A DNA stretch of 60,767 bases from an uncultured Lentisphaeria bacterium (GTDB taxonomy: Bacteria; Verrucomicrobiota; Lentisphaeria; JABSQK01; CAJWLW01): positions 1 to 60,767 of the forward strand of contig CAJWLW010000002.1 in the NCBI GenBank assembly GCA_913042885.1. Reading direction: 5' to 3'. Both the position numbers and the translations under genes were made by a program. The notes beneath the pieces were generated by a model that was not told the DNA's origin, made no database searches, and worked only from the letters and a program-made list of their open reading frames with translations. The stretch's first letter is position 1. Every line of letters begins with the position of its first letter. Positions 42,438 through 50,689 of the stretch are shown piece after piece.

Positions 42438-44474
42438 TCAGATGGCGCCGAAGCTGCCGTCGTCATGCCAGCCGAGAAGATCGAATGCGTTGTATCGAAT
42501 CAGCAGTTCCGGCGTGAACAGGGGTTGTCCTGGCTGGGCCAGGGCCTGCATCACCGCGGCGGTCTGGCCGGTTGTCAGCAACAACCGCGACGGTGGGTAC
42601 TGCTGCCGGCCGCTTTGGAAGGATTCCTCGATGACCCGGCACAGCGTCGCGAAATGTCCGTGGTGCGAGTCGTCCCCGCCCATGATCGGGGCGGTGGCGT
42701 TGATTGTGTCGTCCTCGAGGAAAGTTGCGATGCCCCAGTTTTTGATGTGCCCGTCCAGGTTGATATGGGTGACCGTTATATCGTCGCTATAGCTCATTTG
42801 GAAAGCCATCGGCCCGCCGTCCGCGGCACAATCGGCGCGGATATTTCCGCTGCTGTTGACCTCGGTCGGCCCAGCGGCGTCTGCTGCCGCGATCGCCGCC
42901 GCCATGAGTTCCTCTGACCAGGTCCCCGCCTCGAGTTCGCGCCAGACGTCGTCACCACGCCAGGCGGTCACCATGTGAACCCCGGATTCGCCGCCCGGCC
43001 GACTATCGATAAGCGGCTGGACGAATTCGAGGCTGTGGTAGCCGTAGGGCTCATCGGGACCGTGGAAAACAACAACGGCTTCCTTCTGGCTGCTTTTCAC
43101 ACCCTGGGCCAGGCGAAACGGCGTCGACAACTGACATAGCGGCACGGAGGAGCCGCCGAACAGCAGAAAGTTCATCTCGAATGCCGTCCGCACCATATCG
43201 ACAGCCCACTCGAAGTTCCATGAAAGGAATTTGTCGCAAAATACCGGTGCGCATTGGCCGACGCGGCGATAGGCTGCAACGATCTGGTCGAACAGTTCCT
43301 TGCGCGGGTACAAGAGCTGGCCCAACTCGTTCTTCCCGTACTCGCCGTGTTCCCCGATCAACAGCACGGCGTCGACGCGAAGCTCACCGTCCGCGATCAA
43401 GGCCTGCTCTATCGTGTCGTAAATAGGCACCTCGTTCCGTTCCAGAATCTCGCAGCCCATGTCGTCTTCGCCGATCTGGTCGATGTAGGCGGAGACGATG
43501 CGCGATTGCGGTTGCGGCCATCCCCAATCGGCGTCGCCCGCCCGCGGCTCGAGCCAGCGCGAGACAATCACATCCGCATGGCTCAACGGGAAATAGGTCG
43601 TGATGATTGCGGCGACCCTGAACGCCTCGCCAACGCTGTTGCATGGCGCCGCCGGCGGCTGCTTTGCCGCGACCGGCTCCTCGCCGGCCTGGGTGAACCG
43701 CCGGCAAGGCTGGTAACCAATCTCGGCAGCTGCGGTCAAATCGACGTTTGCCGGTGTGGATGCGGAGACGATTCGCGCCACCTTGTAGCCAATGCCCGGC
43801 CAGGTCAGGGCACAGCGCACCGCCTGTTCGATGTCGGCGAAGGCGACGAGCAACCCGCGCACGCGCGGCAAAGCCAATTGCGCCGGATCCGAGTTGCGGC
43901 CCAGTGGGAAGGGTTGTCCGAATCGCAGACAGACGACCGACATGCCGTTTTGCCGTGCGTACATCTCGCCGAGCTGCTCGCCGAACAACTTCGTACAACC
44001 ATACAGATTACTGGGCCGTGGCGGGTTGTCCCGGTCGACCGGCCACGGCGCCAGGGTTCCGATGTCGATTGTCATGCTGCTGGCATATACGAAACGCCGG
44101 ATTCCCACGCGGCTGGCTGCTTCGAACACGTGCTGGGTTCCGATCAGATTGACGCGCATCAGCTCGTCGTTGTAGGTTTGCCCCTGTGGGTTTTTGAACC
44201 GATAATAACTGGAGATCGCCAGATGCACGACCATGTCGATTCCGGCGATCACGCGCTGCACGGCATCGTAGTCCAGCAGATCCACTGGGATCATACCGGT
44301 ATGTGCCGCGGCAACCTCGGGCACGTCCGTCAGGACCAGATCGAAATCGTTCGACAGTCCGTCGACGATTCGGCGGGCGAAGTTTCCGGCGGCGCCGGTG
44401 ACCAGGACTTTGGGCCGTCGTGTTGGTTCAGAGTTCACAGAAGCGAGAGTAGATCGCAAACATTCGGAATGCAA
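42438..44474 (-). CDS. NAD-dependent epimerase fused to a large unknown domain
   Basis: This 678-residue two-part protein has an extended SDR/epimerase domain at residues ~20-285: VLVTGAAGNFARRI (dinucleotide loop with the last Gly replaced by Ala), DMVVHLAISSYY, a SSM active-site strand, and Tyr-x3-Lys in NLYGCTKLFGEQ. From about 300 to 678 a separate alpha/beta domain follows, with VAAIITTYFPLSHADVIVSRW, VDAVLLIGEHGEYGKNELGQ and FLLFGGSSVPLC blocks. I recall conserved uncharacterised proteins of Planctomycetes and relatives with this second domain, but cannot name a Pfam family. The fusion suggests the domain acts on a nucleotide- or sugar-linked substrate. The start is TTG 44474 or GTG 44438; neither has a strong ribosome-binding site. 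Confidence 0.82.
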   Translation of the reverse strand: MHSECLRSTLASVNSEPTRRPKVLVTGAAGNFARRIVDGLSNDFDLVLTDVPEVAAAHTGMIPVDLLDYDAVQRVIAGIDMVVHLAISSYYRFKNPQGQTYNDELMRVNLIGTQHVFEAASRVGIRRFVYASSMTIDIGTLAPWPVDRDNPPRPSNLYGCTKLFGEQLGEMYARQNGMSVVCLRFGQPFPLGRNSDPAQLALPRVRGLLVAFADIEQAVRCALTWPGIGYKVARIVSASTPANVDLTAAAEIGYQPCRRFTQAGEEPVAAKQPPAAPCNSVGEAFRVAAIITTYFPLSHADVIVSRWLEPRAGDADWGWPQPQSRIVSAYIDQIGEDDMGCEILERNEVPIYDTIEQALIADGELRVDAVLLIGEHGEYGKNELGQLLYPRKELFDQIVAAYRRVGQCAPVFCDKFLSWNFEWAVDMVRTAFEMNFLLFGGSSVPLCQLSTPFRLAQGVKSSQKEAVVVFHGPDEPYGYHSLEFVQPLIDSRPGGESGVHMVTAWRGDDVWRELEAGTWSEELMAAAIAAADAAGPTEVNSSGNIRADCAADGGPMAFQMSYSDDITVTHINLDGHIKNWGIATFLEDDTINATAPIMGGDDSHHGHFATLCRVIEESFQSGRQQYPPSRLLLTTGQTAAVMQALAQPGQPLFTPELLIRYNAFDLLGWHDDGSFGAI

Positions 44475-44721
44475 TCCGTAGCGAGTTGACAGTCTGTTTT
44501 ATATCTGCAGCTTGTGTTTTCGGACAGTTCGGCTACATTGTGTGTAGTTACGATTACGAAAATGCTCTCTCACGACGGTTCGCTGGGCGAATTCGTGTCG
44601 CCAGCCAAACCGCACATCCCAGCCGTTCGAGCCGGGGTGCTTTATCGCCGCGATCACAGCGGTCCTGTCTTTTCCACGCGTCCGGCGGGTCGAGATTTGT
44701 ATTACCCCGGACCAGGAAAAC

Positions 44722-46131
44722 ATGAAAGACCAGACACAGGCGCCCCGCGCCGAAGGTGACCAGTCCGCCTCAAAACCGCAGACCGATAAGCAGCCTTTGC
44801 AAGGCGTCTTTGGCGTTCTGATTCCGGAGCTGCAGCGCGCTGTGAGCACCGAGGGCTACGTCACGCCCACGCCCATCCAGGAGCAGTGCATTCCGCAACT
44901 GCTCGAAGGCCGGGACCTGTTGGGGACTGCCCAGACCGGCACCGGCAAGACCGCTGCCTTCACGCTGCCGCTACTGCAGCGACTGGCCGGAGACAGGCGC
45001 CGGCTGCAGCGAGGAACACCGCGGGCTCTCATTCTTGCTCCGACGCGTGAGCTTGCCGCGCAGATCGCTGACAGCATCGGGACCTATGGACGCTATCTGC
45101 GTCTCAGCCACACCGTCATCTTTGGCGGCGTCAGTCAGGTTCAGCAGGTCAAGGCCCTGAATCGTGGTGTCGATGTCCTGGTAGCCACGCCCGGACGGCT
45201 GCTCGATCTGATGCAGCAGGGACATATCCATCTCGGTGCCGTGGAGGTTTTTATTCTCGACGAGGTCGATCGGATGCTCGACATGGGCTTCATTCCCGAC
45301 ATCAAGCGGGTACTGGATGTAATCCCGGAGGACCGCCAGACCCTGTTCTTCTCCGCCACCATGGCACCGAAGATGGTGGACCTGGCCCATACCATGGTCC
45401 GTAACCCGGCCCGGGTAACAATTGCACCGGACGAACCCACAGTCGACCGCATCGTTCAAAAGGTGCTCTTCGTCGGGAAACGGAACAAAGATGCCCTGTT
45501 GGTATCTTTGCTGAAAGAACCGGAGATCAACAAGGTTCTCGTGTTCACGCAGATGAAGCATGCTGCCAACCGCGTCGTCCAGAAACTCGACGACGCTGGC
45601 ATTCGGGGCACCGCCATTCATGGCAACAAGAGTCAGGCCGCGCGCACCAAGGCGCTGGACGGCTTCAAGCGTGGCCGATTCCAGGTACTGGTCGCTACCG
45701 ATGTGGCAGCCCGTGGATTGGATGTAGACGATATCACGCACGTGATCAATTACGATCTTCCCGTCGAAGCTGAGACGTACGTACATCGCATTGGCCGGAC
45801 GGCGCGGGCCGGCGCGGAAGGCGACGCCATCTCGTTTTGTTGCGCCGAAGACCGAGCCTACCTGCGGGAGATCGAACGTTTGCTGGGCAAACCGGTGCCG
45901 GCCGAGATGGAACACGCCTATCATTGTGACGACGCCTTCCGTTCCAGGCAGTCAGCGCCGAGGAATTTCGGTCGTGGCGGTGGCGGTGGCGGTGGCCGTG
46001 GTGGTGGTGGTGGTGGTGGTCGGCGCCCCGAAGGCCGTTCCCAAGGCAGGCGCTCTCATGGCGGCCGCCCGCAGGGTGAGCGTTCGCAGCGTGATTTCTC
46101 CCGCTCACGCAGTAGAAGCGCCCGCCGCTGA
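44722..46131 (+). CDS. DEAD-box RNA helicase with DEVD motif and RGG-like tail
   Basis: This 469-residue ATP-dependent RNA helicase of the RhlE-like group has all core motifs in order: Q motif (PTPIQEQCIP), Walker A AQTGTGKT, PTRELAAQ, TPGRLLD, motif II, SAT, motif V DVAARGLDVDD and motif VI HRIGRTARAG. Motif II reads DEVD, not DEAD (VFILDEVDRMLDMGF); the catalytic Asp-Glu is kept. The C-terminal ~70 residues form a Gly/Arg-rich disordered tail with runs of seven glycines, then RS-like repeats, suited to RNA binding. It probably remodels ribosomal or cold-shock RNA. ATG 44722 is preceded by GGA about 9 bases upstream. Transcription is independent of the divergent epimerase-fusion gene. Confidence 0.93.
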   Translation: MKDQTQAPRAEGDQSASKPQTDKQPLQGVFGVLIPELQRAVSTEGYVTPTPIQEQCIPQLLEGRDLLGTAQTGTGKTAAFTLPLLQRLAGDRRRLQRGTPRALILAPTRELAAQIADSIGTYGRYLRLSHTVIFGGVSQVQQVKALNRGVDVLVATPGRLLDLMQQGHIHLGAVEVFILDEVDRMLDMGFIPDIKRVLDVIPEDRQTLFFSATMAPKMVDLAHTMVRNPARVTIAPDEPTVDRIVQKVLFVGKRNKDALLVSLLKEPEINKVLVFTQMKHAANRVVQKLDDAGIRGTAIHGNKSQAARTKALDGFKRGRFQVLVATDVAARGLDVDDITHVINYDLPVEAETYVHRIGRTARAGAEGDAISFCCAEDRAYLREIERLLGKPVPAEMEHAYHCDDAFRSRQSAPRNFGRGGGGGGGRGGGGGGGRRPEGRSQGRRSHGGRPQGERSQRDFSRSRSRSARR

Positions 46132-46332
46132 GATTAGTTGTGCCGTGCGTTCACTGAGCGCACGCCACGATTTCCCCTCGTATCCGTAGTTGCCCGTTCC
46201 CATGCTGACGACTGTATTGAAGCTTGGCTTTCAGGGGGAGTGGTCCGGCGGCAATGACGAGTAGGACTGGTCGGTTGATGGTTGCCTTGTTTGCCACACG
46301 TAGTGTGAAAAACGTGTTTGCGGAGTGCAGCA

Positions 46333-47307
46333 ATGGCGAAAGCTCGAAGCGATAACTCACCGGTTATTCGGCTGGGGATAAGTGCCTGCCTGCTGGGTCG
46401 TAAAGTCCGTTTCGATGGACAGCATAAGCGGGATGGTTACCTGGTGGAGACTCTGGGACCGTTCGTCAAGTGGGTGCCGGTATGCCCGGAAGTCGAAGTC
46501 GGGATGGGCACACCGCGCGAGACCATCCGACTGGAAGGTAGCCTCGAAGATCCGCGGCTGGTGGCGCCGAAATCCGGCATCGACCACACGGCTGACATGA
46601 AGCGCTGGTCGTCAGAGCGACTCGGCTCCCTTGATGCGGAGCATCTCCATGGTTTTATCTTGAAGCGCGGTTCACCAAGCTGCGGCGCCTTTCGCGTAAA
46701 GGTGTATCAACCGAACGGTTCGCCGCTGACCAAAGGACAGGGACTTTTTGCGGCTGCGCTGACGGCGCACTGGCCTCTTTTACCGGTGGAAGAGGAGGGG
46801 CGGTTAAATGATCCGCGCCTGCGTGAAAACTTTTTCGAACGCGTATTTGCCTGGCATCGCTGGCGCGAGTTCGTCGAGAACGATGGGACACCGAAGGGGT
46901 TGGTAGCGTTTCACACAGCCCACAAGATGTCGATCATGGCCCACAGCGTCGAAAAACATCGGGCCCTTGGTCGTTTGGTTGCCGATCTTAAGAGTCATCC
47001 GTGGGCGTCGCTGCGCGACCAATATGCCATAGACCTGATGACGGCCCTGAAGTTGCTGGCGACACCCCGGAAGCACGCCAACGTACTTTACCATTTATTG
47101 GGACACCTGAAGAAGGTTATCAATAGTCAGGCAAGGCAGGGGGTAGTGTCCACGATCGAAGATTACCGCCTTGGACTCGCACCGCTTATTGTGCCGCTGA
47201 CCTTGCTGAAACATCACCTGTCGATGCACGAGCTGCCGGATTGGGTGACGCAACAGGTCTATCTCAACCCCTATCCGAAAGAGTTGATGCTGCGCAACCA
47301 TGTGTAA
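46333..47307 (+). CDS. DUF523-DUF1722 protein (YbgA-like)
   Basis: This 324-residue protein has an N-terminal DUF523 domain (about 10-160) marked by LGISACLLGRKVRFDGQHKRD, VPVCPEVEVGMGTPRETIRL and the cysteine-containing ILKRGSPSCGAFRVKVY. The C-terminal DUF1722/YbgA domain (about 185-320) has FHTAHKMSIMAHS and a helical PRKHANVLYHLLGHLKK. This two-domain architecture is common in bacteria. Some DUF523 members are involved in tRNA thiolation-related or 2-thiouracil desulfuration chemistry, but the role of this fusion is not established. Conserved Cys residues in ISACLLG, CPE and SCG may form a metal or Fe-S site. ATG 46333 has CGGAG 8 bases upstream, better than an earlier ATG at 46318. Confidence 0.85.
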   Translation: MAKARSDNSPVIRLGISACLLGRKVRFDGQHKRDGYLVETLGPFVKWVPVCPEVEVGMGTPRETIRLEGSLEDPRLVAPKSGIDHTADMKRWSSERLGSLDAEHLHGFILKRGSPSCGAFRVKVYQPNGSPLTKGQGLFAAALTAHWPLLPVEEEGRLNDPRLRENFFERVFAWHRWREFVENDGTPKGLVAFHTAHKMSIMAHSVEKHRALGRLVADLKSHPWASLRDQYAIDLMTALKLLATPRKHANVLYHLLGHLKKVINSQARQGVVSTIEDYRLGLAPLIVPLTLLKHHLSMHELPDWVTQQVYLNPYPKELMLRNHV

Positions 47308-47393
47308 GTGCAGTGTTGATACCGTGAGCCGGTGTTATAACGGACCGGGTACTTGATGCGTTGGGGCAGAAACTCCCGTCTCGCTTAAAGTCG

Positions 47394-48965
47394 TTACCGG
47401 AACTGGAAGCTGAAGATTTCACCGTTCCAAATGAACAAGCGCAGCCGCAGGAACATACCTTTCGGTGTCGGTTTCCCAGCCTGCCACTGCATCGTGTGCT
47501 CGACCGCGTCGCCATCGAACGGGATGCTGCTGTCCTTTTCGAATCCCTTGATGACGGTGCCGCCCGAATCGGTGAGCTCGGCGCGGATCGAACCGCTTTC
47601 ACGACAAAGCGCGTTGATCACTAATTCGGTGCCCTGCGGCCGTACCGGACGCGTAATCAGAACGCCTTCTCGCACCGGGCCGGTGTCGAGCGAGACGAAC
47701 CTATCGCGCTTGATCTTCGCCAGGCCGATGCCGAAGCCGTCCGGATCCGGATTGTCGACCTCCGGGTGTACCAGGCCCTCGGACGGCCCGACCATCCACC
47801 AGTCGTGATGTCGTCGGGTGCCGCCATGGTACACGTACAGCTCGTCGCCGACGACAATCGGTTTGCTGCAGATCGACACCATGTTGGCGTCCCAATTGTC
47901 CTCGTCGCCTTCGAGCCAGGCGTGGCCGGGCCTGACGCGGTCGAAGTTCTCGCCGTCGCGCGAGTACACCAGCTGCACGTCCATCGTATTGTCGACCTGG
48001 TGCAGGACGTTCAGAAAACCGAGCCAGTCTTTGCCGACCGTGAACTGCTCCATGCCGTAGAAGACATCGTCGAGGTTGTCGACAGCGTCGTCGGGTACGA
48101 TCAGTGGCCGCGGATCGGACCAGTGGATCAGGTCGGCGCTCTGTGACCGGAAAACGCGGCGTTTATTCTGGCGCGCAAAGTTCTGCGGGCCATACGGTGA
48201 GATCCAGCTTTTCGTCGGCGGGCAGGCCGGATCCGTCGGCACCGTGCACATATCGGGATGCCGATTGTTCAGCCAGTAGACACGGCTTGCAGGATCTGCG
48301 GTAAGCGTCACGACGTCGCCGAGGGCACGTTCCGTCATCCCGAAGACTGGTTGTTCGTCATTCACCTTCCAATGCACACCGTCTGGCGAGGTGGCCAATG
48401 CGAAGAAAGCGCTACCGGTCGTGCCTTCGACGATATCGGCGATCGCATTCATGAAAAACATCTTGAATCGGTGCGCCGGATCGGTCTCCATGGGGTCGAG
48501 CATGACGGTCGCGCAATGGGCCGTTTCGCCGCCGAAACCGAGACCCATGACAATGTTGGTATTTGCACCGTCTATTTGGACGATGTCCATTTCCGGCTTT
48601 TCCCAGGTGACACCGTCGGCGCTTTGGGCGTAGCACACGCCGGAACAGGCTTCACCGTGTACGTCGACAATGATCTTGCCGTCGCTCTCACGGAATTGAT
48701 GTGGCATGTCGTGGGCGCTATCGAGCATCCAATTTTCGTACCAGCATTTGAACAGGCCGTCCTGCGGATCATGGACGACGTTCCATGTGTTGCAGCTGAT
48801 GTAGATCGTCTTTTCCCACGGTTGGTCCCGATGGATCATCGGTGCGTCGCCGACCTTCTGCGGCTTGTGGTGTCGACGGGTCATGTCCTGGGCGCTTTCG
48901 ATTACCAGGTCATCAATGAAAAACTGGGGCTTGGAGCCGATTTGAAGGAAGCTGGAGTCAAGCAT
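47394..48965 (-). CDS. Five-bladed propeller, GH32/43-like hypothetical protein
   Basis: This 523-residue protein looks like a five-bladed glycosidase-type propeller (GH32/GH43/GH117-like superfamily). Blade strands recur as DPQDGLFKCWYENWM, GVCYAQSADGVTWEKPEM, FFALATSPDGVHWKVND, VFRSQSADLIHWSD and LVYSRDGENFDRVRP, with (S/A)-x-D-G-x-x-W/F turns. A C-terminal beta sandwich (about 430-520) with PVREGVLITRPV and FKFDG-type strands resembles GH32 C-domains. No signal peptide is present. The candidate acidic residues (HDP in NVVHDPQDG, MEQF) suggest activity, but I do not recognise the exact family. It follows the GH32 gene by 23 bases, so the pair probably acts on the same sugar polymer. Confidence 0.75.
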   Translation of the reverse strand: MLDSSFLQIGSKPQFFIDDLVIESAQDMTRRHHKPQKVGDAPMIHRDQPWEKTIYISCNTWNVVHDPQDGLFKCWYENWMLDSAHDMPHQFRESDGKIIVDVHGEACSGVCYAQSADGVTWEKPEMDIVQIDGANTNIVMGLGFGGETAHCATVMLDPMETDPAHRFKMFFMNAIADIVEGTTGSAFFALATSPDGVHWKVNDEQPVFGMTERALGDVVTLTADPASRVYWLNNRHPDMCTVPTDPACPPTKSWISPYGPQNFARQNKRRVFRSQSADLIHWSDPRPLIVPDDAVDNLDDVFYGMEQFTVGKDWLGFLNVLHQVDNTMDVQLVYSRDGENFDRVRPGHAWLEGDEDNWDANMVSICSKPIVVGDELYVYHGGTRRHHDWWMVGPSEGLVHPEVDNPDPDGFGIGLAKIKRDRFVSLDTGPVREGVLITRPVRPQGTELVINALCRESGSIRAELTDSGGTVIKGFEKDSSIPFDGDAVEHTMQWQAGKPTPKGMFLRLRLFIWNGEIFSFQFR

Positions 48966-48988
48966 TGTTATGATCAGGGGGGCAGTGT

Positions 48989-50425
48989 TTAAGTTTGAAG
49001 AGTCGTTTGGAGTGTTGGTGCCAGTTGCCAGGCGTCTAGTTGTTGCAGCGTTGCGGTGCCGACAGCGAAGGCTGCGATACCTTGACTGTCGTCACGGGTC
49101 GGGTAGATACGGGTTGTCAGGCACAGCCTGTCATTGGCAAAAACTTCGATAACGGATCGGTCAATGAAGATCTGCAATTTGAGATTCTCTCCAGGTGCCA
49201 GGGGCAGCGGTTCACCTTTCGGATAGGTGTATTGTTCCGGATCTTTTGTCGAATGAAAGCGATCGATGCTCAGTGTTGCGTCTTGTTGCCGGTAGATCAG
49301 CCGCGTTTCCTCTTCACCGTCTGGAGAGCGGCGCAACGACAGCCCGAACTCACTGGCATCGCCGGGTTCGAACTCGGCAACAAGTTCGAGGCAATCGCCG
49401 CTTACCGGATCGAGCGGCACCGTGCCGTCTTTGACTTTGACGTCTGTCAGGGCCGTGTGAGCGCGGCGCAGGACCTGCAGTTCTTCCGGCACCCTGTAAC
49501 GCATCGTTCCGTCCCCGGCGATGTTGATAATTCGTGGCAGCGAAATGACACTCGACCAACCTGCTTTCTGCCACGCGGCAGTCGACCGCGCTTCCCAGAC
49601 CCAGCCGAATATCAGACGACGACCTTTGTCATCAAGCATCGTCTTGGCCGCGTAAAAATGACCACCGGCATCGAAATTGCCGGAGGCCTCCGGCGTGAAT
49701 TGCTGGTTTTTGTAGGTGCCGATATCATAAAAAGTCGACATCAAAACACGGCAGTGATCGACGCTGCCATACGCAAGGTGGGGCGATTTCCGGGACGTCG
49801 CCAGGACGTGTCGCCCATCGAGCTCGAAGAAGTCGGGACATTCCCAACACTGGTTCGTGATGTCCGGCGCATCTGTGCATAATTCGTGCAGGTAGGTCCA
49901 TTTCACCAGGTCCGGTGACTTGTACATCGTTGCCGTGGCGCCTTCGTTGGTAATGCCGGCGCCGACCAGCATGTACCAGTCATCCCCTTCCTTCCAGAAA
50001 CATGGATCGCGGAAATCCGGGGAATTTTCAGGCCCGATGACCAGGGGATTATCCGGATGCTTGGTCCAGGTCGTCAGGTCGTCGCTGCCGGTTGCCAGGC
50101 ACACGACTTGTTTCCATGTTCGCGGCTGGTCTTTCGGCGGAATGTCGACGCCGCTGTACAGGATGACCGGCGTCCCGTCCATGTCACCGGCGGATCCGGA
50201 CCAGCAGCCGCCCTCGTCGGCGGCCCCGGGGGTTGGCTCGAGAGCCAACGGCAGATGCCGCCAGTGTACCAGGTCGGGTGATACGGAATGGGCCCACTTG
50301 CCGCCATTCTGATAGAACAGGTGATACTCGTCGTTCCACATCATTGCGCCGCACGGATCGTTGATGACTGCCCCAGGCTGCAGATGGTACAGTGGAAAGT
50401 GCGGGTCGGTATCCGCTAATGACAT
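48989..50425 (-). CDS. GH32 glycoside hydrolase (fructan/sucrose type)
   Basis: This 478-residue GH32 enzyme has a five-bladed propeller with the three catalytic motifs: nucleophile Asp23 in INDPCGAMMW (WMNDPNG type), transition-state Asp140 in DFRDPCFW and acid/base Glu195 in CWECPDFF. A C-terminal beta sandwich (about 345-470) contains LQIFIDRSVIEVFANDR, the standard GH32 C-domain signature. It hydrolyses beta-fructosidic bonds in sucrose, inulin or levan. There is no signal peptide, so an imported oligosaccharide is the likely substrate. ATG 50425 lacks a strong ribosome-binding site but is the family start. It is followed after 23 bases by the related propeller gene. Confidence 0.93.
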   Translation of the reverse strand: MSLADTDPHFPLYHLQPGAVINDPCGAMMWNDEYHLFYQNGGKWAHSVSPDLVHWRHLPLALEPTPGAADEGGCWSGSAGDMDGTPVILYSGVDIPPKDQPRTWKQVVCLATGSDDLTTWTKHPDNPLVIGPENSPDFRDPCFWKEGDDWYMLVGAGITNEGATATMYKSPDLVKWTYLHELCTDAPDITNQCWECPDFFELDGRHVLATSRKSPHLAYGSVDHCRVLMSTFYDIGTYKNQQFTPEASGNFDAGGHFYAAKTMLDDKGRRLIFGWVWEARSTAAWQKAGWSSVISLPRIINIAGDGTMRYRVPEELQVLRRAHTALTDVKVKDGTVPLDPVSGDCLELVAEFEPGDASEFGLSLRRSPDGEEETRLIYRQQDATLSIDRFHSTKDPEQYTYPKGEPLPLAPGENLKLQIFIDRSVIEVFANDRLCLTTRIYPTRDDSQGIAAFAVGTATLQQLDAWQLAPTLQTTLQT

Positions 50426-50689
50426 GGGAGGGATTCCATTTATGATGATTTCCTTGTATGATCAGCTTTTTCCGGCGTCGGCTCGACAACCTCCAGCCGG
50501 CCGTCACAGATATCCTGCAGACACCCGGAAATCAGCAGTTCATGGCCGTTTTCGCTGCCGGCAGACGTGTCCCCGGCAGATGGTCGGTACTGAAATCAAT
50601 CGGGCTGTTTGCCGGTATTTTCATTTTCATGGTTAAACGGATCTTCCCGTCCGATCATCATTTTCGAACGAAAACCGGTCATCTCCCGG

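Noticed and set aside
43254..44489. A 411-codon plus-strand frame
   Set aside because: It runs opposite the epimerase fusion, which carries the coding signals; this frame has the Ala/Arg/Gly/Asp bias of antisense GC-rich DNA.
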